Shown here in pieces: positions 61,177 through 64,000 of a stretch of DNA of 64,000 bases. Every line of letters begins with the position of its first letter. Position 1 is the first letter of the stretch. The notes below the pieces were generated by a model. The model searched no databases. It saw only the letters and a list, made by a program, of their open reading frames with translations, and was not told where the DNA came from. A program made the translations under genes and the position numbers. Location: contig JAWARJ010000001.1 in assembly GCA_038893495.1 (NCBI GenBank), positions 806,001 through 870,000 on the forward strand. Direction: 5' to 3'. This DNA comes from Thermoproteus sp. (GTDB taxonomy: Archaea; Thermoproteota; Thermoprotei; Thermoproteales; Thermoproteaceae).

Positions 61177-61953
61177 ATGCGTAAGGTAAAACTTGACATG
61201 AACGCCGAAAAGGACTTCAAGCCCGCCGCTGGGGACACGGCGGGCGGGGCCACTGGCCCCAGTTCTGTCCCCAAGTTGCCGTCGGAAAAAGAAATCCAAA
61301 TGGCGGCCATAAGGGTCTACATAAAGGGTTTGAAAGAGGGCAAGGTGTTGTGGAACTACGGCTATGCCGATAGTGGCGAATTTTTGACCGAGGTGTTGGA
61401 AGAGCTGGGTCTCGCGAAAGGAGAGGGAGAGGAGAGCGAGGAGTTGCGGGAGACTAGGAATTTCGTCGATGAGTATCTGTACAGTTTCCTGTACGACCAC
61501 GGTATCCTCGTAAACGCCGCAGATGCCGACGGCGCCGCGGCGTATTTCGTGATACCTCCGCAATACGAAGAGATCAAGGAAGACGACTTCATAGAGGAGC
61601 TAGTAGACATGGCTTACGACGACGTAGAAGCTGAAGATGCTTATAATAGAGTAATAGCGCACTACGTGGTGCGGCTCCTCAGCACGTCGTCAACTCGTTA
61701 CAGTCTCGCGTTCTGGGCGCTTGACCTAGCACGCGAGCACGACATCGAAGTAAAGAAGTTGTGCGGAGTGTGGAGCGACCTCCGCGGCGGACACGACGTC
61801 TACGAAATCGTCGGCACGGACGTCAAAATCGTAAAGATCTGGAGACCAGGCAACGGCTACTGGCACAAAGAAGCTGTGTTCATAGAAGAAAAAGATAAGT
61901 ATGCAGACATAATGCTTTGCACCGAGAGAGACGATGTGTACTACATGACATGA
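61177..61953 (+). CDS. Unknown protein, first gene of accessory operon
   Basis: 258 residues. Disordered Gly/Ala/Pro N-terminus to about 35, then a helical acidic region (FLTEVLEELGLAKGEGEE, VDEYLYSFLYDHGILV) and a C-terminal alpha/beta part with SDLRGGHDVYEIVGTDV and WHKEAVFIEE. No motif recognised. ATG 61177 has an SD site; ATG 61198 in the same frame fits a leaderless mRNA. The stop overlaps the ATPase ATG (ATGA). It could be a specificity subunit of the system; that is inference. Confidence 0.7.
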   Translation: MRKVKLDMNAEKDFKPAAGDTAGGATGPSSVPKLPSEKEIQMAAIRVYIKGLKEGKVLWNYGYADSGEFLTEVLEELGLAKGEGEESEELRETRNFVDEYLYSFLYDHGILVNAADADGAAAYFVIPPQYEEIKEDDFIEELVDMAYDDVEAEDAYNRVIAHYVVRLLSTSSTRYSLAFWALDLAREHDIEVKKLCGVWSDLRGGHDVYEIVGTDVKIVKIWRPGNGYWHKEAVFIEEKDKYADIMLCTERDDVYYMT

Positions 61954-62978
61954 TCGTCCGCATCCGCGACGTAGAGCTCGGCGGTGAGTTGTTGGCCCGC
62001 TCTGTTGTGTTGCGCGAAAGCGTCAGGGGGACTGTCGACGGGTTGGTGCCCATGCCTGGCCTGAACGTAGTGGCGGGGAGGACTGGCTCCGGGAAGACCC
62101 TCTTGGCGGAGTCGCTCTGGCTCGGCACAGCGTGGTCTCTGGCAAAATTAACGGGAGACGAAATGCTCGTGACGAGACTTGTGGGGAGCACCGCCGTGAG
62201 GCCCCTCTCGTTGACGTATGAAGTCGCGTTCGACGAGGGCGAAGTGCCTGGCGGCGGGTACGTAAAGGTAAGAGTGGAAGACGGCTTGCTCGAATCCTTT
62301 GAGCACAAGGGAGACGCCAAGGCGCTGACGTACGCCCTGTCGCATATAATAGCGGTTCCCTCGACGCTTAGGGCGTCCCTCTTCACGCCTGACGTAATCG
62401 ACGTGTTCTACGAGTTGACCGAGAAGAGAGAGGATTGCCAACACCTAATCGCGGTGTTGCCCCCGATCAGGCTGGAATACAACGGGGAACACGTCCCGTG
62501 CCACGAGCCCGAGACTATCAAGAGACCGTTTACGCTCAAGTCCGCAATAGTGCCCGGAAGGCTGGAGAGGTTCTACGTCGCCGAGAGTAGTGGCGAGGTG
62601 GACGTCCGGCTGTTGCGCATATACCGCGACGCCTTGAGGGAGTTGAAACTCGACGCTAAGAGGTACGGCGTTTCGGTCGTTCCGCTCCTCTACTTCGACG
62701 ACGCGTTCAACAACCTCCACTCTGGCGCCATGAGGGATCTCGCCGAGTTCAACACGCCCGACTGGTCGCTTTACGTCGCGACCCACAGGCTCGACGTCGG
62801 TGTCGCCACGAGCAAGACGTTCTACCTGACCTACGGCTTGCCGATATCAACACAACTGGACGCGCCTTGCGAGTTCCGCTTCGGCTTGGTGGACGCCGAA
62901 CTGTTGGACAGAGAGACCGCCGTGAGGGTCTGTAAGGAGGTCGTGGCGCCAGACGAGTCCCTGTGCGCCCAGCTATGA
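61950..62978 (+). CDS. ABC/SMC-like ATPase of accessory operon
   Basis: 342 residues from ATG 61950. Walker A GRTGSGKT (about 43-50), Walker B VPLLYFDDA (about 244-252) with Asp in place of the usual catalytic Glu, and a switch-His-like VATHR (about 276-280). No clear ABC signature and no coiled-coil arms: a compact RecF/OLD-like single-domain ATPase. Not a helicase, so it cannot replace Cas3'. ATGA overlaps on both sides fix it in one operon with the HD nuclease. Confidence 0.75.
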   Translation: MIVRIRDVELGGELLARSVVLRESVRGTVDGLVPMPGLNVVAGRTGSGKTLLAESLWLGTAWSLAKLTGDEMLVTRLVGSTAVRPLSLTYEVAFDEGEVPGGGYVKVRVEDGLLESFEHKGDAKALTYALSHIIAVPSTLRASLFTPDVIDVFYELTEKREDCQHLIAVLPPIRLEYNGEHVPCHEPETIKRPFTLKSAIVPGRLERFYVAESSGEVDVRLLRIYRDALRELKLDAKRYGVSVVPLLYFDDAFNNLHSGAMRDLAEFNTPDWSLYVATHRLDVGVATSKTFYLTYGLPISTQLDAPCEFRFGLVDAELLDRETAVRVCKEVVAPDESLCAQL

Positions 62979-63727
62979 CGTCGGCGGGCATATTGGCTTG
63001 GTGTGGCCGTGAGCTTAAGGAACACCTCGAAGGCGTGACGAAATTCGTGATGTTGGACGAAGAGTATTTGGCGGAAACGAGAGATAGAGTGAAAGCCGTG
63101 GTCGGCTTGGAGCTCGACGTGGAGTTGCTGAAGAGAGAGGTCTTGTCTACAGTGAACAGAATCAAGGCGCTCGTCGGCGCGGATTTGCCAGACAAGTTCG
63201 TCGCCTACACGGCCTACCTCCACGACGTGGGGAAGGCCATACAAGAATATCAGAAGAGATTCAAGACGGCGAAGAGAGGGTGTAGGGTCTCCCTTGTCGG
63301 CCACGAGTTCTGGTCGTCGTATGTCGCGTACTACGCTTTACGCGGTCTGTTCGACGAGCAACTGGCCACAGACGGCGCGGCCGCCGTGGCCTTGCACCAC
63401 TCGGCAAGACGGAGCTTCGACGACGTGATATACGACGCGCTTAGGGTCGAGCCGACCCTAGACGATTTGAGTTTGATGTTCCAACTGGCGGAAGAGGGTC
63501 TTCGCGTAGTTGGGTTGCAACCTGATAGCGAGTTTAGACGCTCCGTGGCCGTTGGGGAGTACGCATACAAGGCGTTCTACGGTCTAGCAAGAGTGAGAGA
63601 GAGGTTGTTGTTCTCCAGGCCCGCCGTCGTTGAGCTGTTGACGTATCTAATAGCTCTCGCAGACAACCTCGACTACGCCCTAAGCAATATGGACGTCACC
63701 GCGCTCAAGCCGTTCTTGCGACCATGA
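62975..63727 (+). CDS. Cas3''-like HD nuclease
   Basis: 250 residues from ATG 62975. AYLHDVGKAIQEYQ (H83, D84), VGHEFWSSYVAYY (H110), ALHHSARR (H141, H142) and a late Asp in ALADNLD (about 230): the ligand order and spacing of the HD domain of CRISPR Cas3'' (metal-dependent ssDNA nuclease). No helicase is fused or adjacent. Residues 1-75 form an unassigned helical lead. ATGA overlaps with the ATPase and with the next gene. Confidence 0.8.
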   Translation: MTSAGILAWCGRELKEHLEGVTKFVMLDEEYLAETRDRVKAVVGLELDVELLKREVLSTVNRIKALVGADLPDKFVAYTAYLHDVGKAIQEYQKRFKTAKRGCRVSLVGHEFWSSYVAYYALRGLFDEQLATDGAAAVALHHSARRSFDDVIYDALRVEPTLDDLSLMFQLAEEGLRVVGLQPDSEFRRSVAVGEYAYKAFYGLARVRERLLFSRPAVVELLTYLIALADNLDYALSNMDVTALKPFLRP

Positions 63728-64000
63728 CCTTCGAGATCGGTGAAAGGGACAGTGTCTTCTACGTAACATTTTCACATGAGGGAAAGACGTACCTATACCT
63801 GATCGACTATAGGTATGTCCAGCCGATAAGGGCCCTCGTGGAGTTGGAGACCCCCGATAAGTTGGTTGTCTCGGGCGTCGATGTTGCGTTGAGGATAGCC
63901 AAAAAGATACTGTACGTCGGAGGCGGCGAGGTGGGTCTCACAGACGCGCTAGCAATGGTGTTAGAAGCCCTACTGAAGAGGAGTTGCGATGGGTATCTTA
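63724..64000 (+). CDS. Truncated unknown protein, fourth gene of accessory operon
   Basis: The first 92 codons run off the right edge without a stop. Beta-rich N-terminus (IGERDSVFYVTFSHEGKTY), then alpha/beta with ALVELETPDKLVVSG and a helix. No motif recognised; a further helicase, Cas8-, Cas5- or Cas7-type domain could lie beyond the edge. ATG overlaps the HD nuclease stop (ATGA). Confidence 0.6.
   Translation, partial: MTFEIGERDSVFYVTFSHEGKTYLYLIDYRYVQPIRALVELETPDKLVVSGVDVALRIAKKILYVGGGEVGLTDALAMVLEALLKRSCDGYL

Overview
The window reads as a contiguous piece of a hyperthermophilic crenarchaeal chromosome, most like Thermoproteus/Pyrobaculum (order Thermoproteales). The reasons are a Cren7-type chromatin protein, an archaeal riboflavin pathway (arf genes), aIF2-beta, archaeal GluRS and AsnRS, PGI/PMI, a class-III-signal-peptide pilus, heavy use of AGG/AGA and ATA codons, and above all leaderless genes: again and again a TATA box (TTTAAA, TTATAA, TTTTTA) sits 20-27 nt before the start codon. 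I used that spacing to choose many starts. No rRNA, tRNA, insertion sequence or full CRISPR array was seen.

Layout. 1-1110: an AT-rich truncated gene end, then two tiny coupled ORFs. 1111-5102: a primase-like (AEP) protein, MarC, Cren7, a core methionine synthase and two unknown proteins. 5105-16898: an acyl-CoA block (DUF35 protein, two thiolases, acyl-CoA dehydrogenase, two acyl-CoA ligases, and a hydroxyacyl-CoA dehydrogenase/enoyl-CoA hydratase fusion) that could serve beta-oxidation or the second half of the dicarboxylate/4-hydroxybutyrate cycle. 16927-21584: aIF2-beta, exporters, NUDIX, TrmO, a 2-hydroxyacid dehydrogenase and an Fe-S/Zn cluster protein. 21567-24423: riboflavin genes arfB-arfA-arfC-ribB. 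24477-34967: HDAC-like deacetylase, PRPP synthetase, Sua5, AsnRS, an AK6-type kinase, DUF354, GluRS and a sugar nucleotidyltransferase. 35010-38469: a PAPS-reductase-like ferredoxin fusion, then five tightly coupled small genes ending in DUF309. 38437-42553: Sir2, ferredoxin, an AT-rich patch with a lone ATP-cone protein and two small membrane proteins, and an XPB-like helicase. 42597-49656: PGI/PMI, prepilin-peptidase-like protease, acylphosphatase, PhoH-KH ATPase, M1 aminopeptidase with HEAT repeats, M50 protease, a structured RNA candidate and upp. 49795-49900: a possible RNase P RNA core. 49951-60536: a minus-strand type IV pilus cluster (ATPase, GspF/TadC-like platform, about eight pilin-like proteins, and a roughly 960-residue secreted protein at the end). 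60806-64000: an accessory operon cut by the right edge.

The strongest candidate for something undescribed is at the right end. A solitary sequence matching, from memory, the Pyrobaculum/Thermoproteus CRISPR repeat lies 121 bp before a translationally coupled operon (unknown protein, ABC/SMC-like ATPase, Cas3''-like HD nuclease, unknown truncated protein). No cas5, cas6, cas7 or Cas3 helicase gene is visible. Next in interest are two structured RNA candidates between 48.6 and 49.9 kb, the pilus cluster with its many minor pilins, the five-gene small-protein operon at 36.8-38.5 kb, and the extra primase-superfamily protein.
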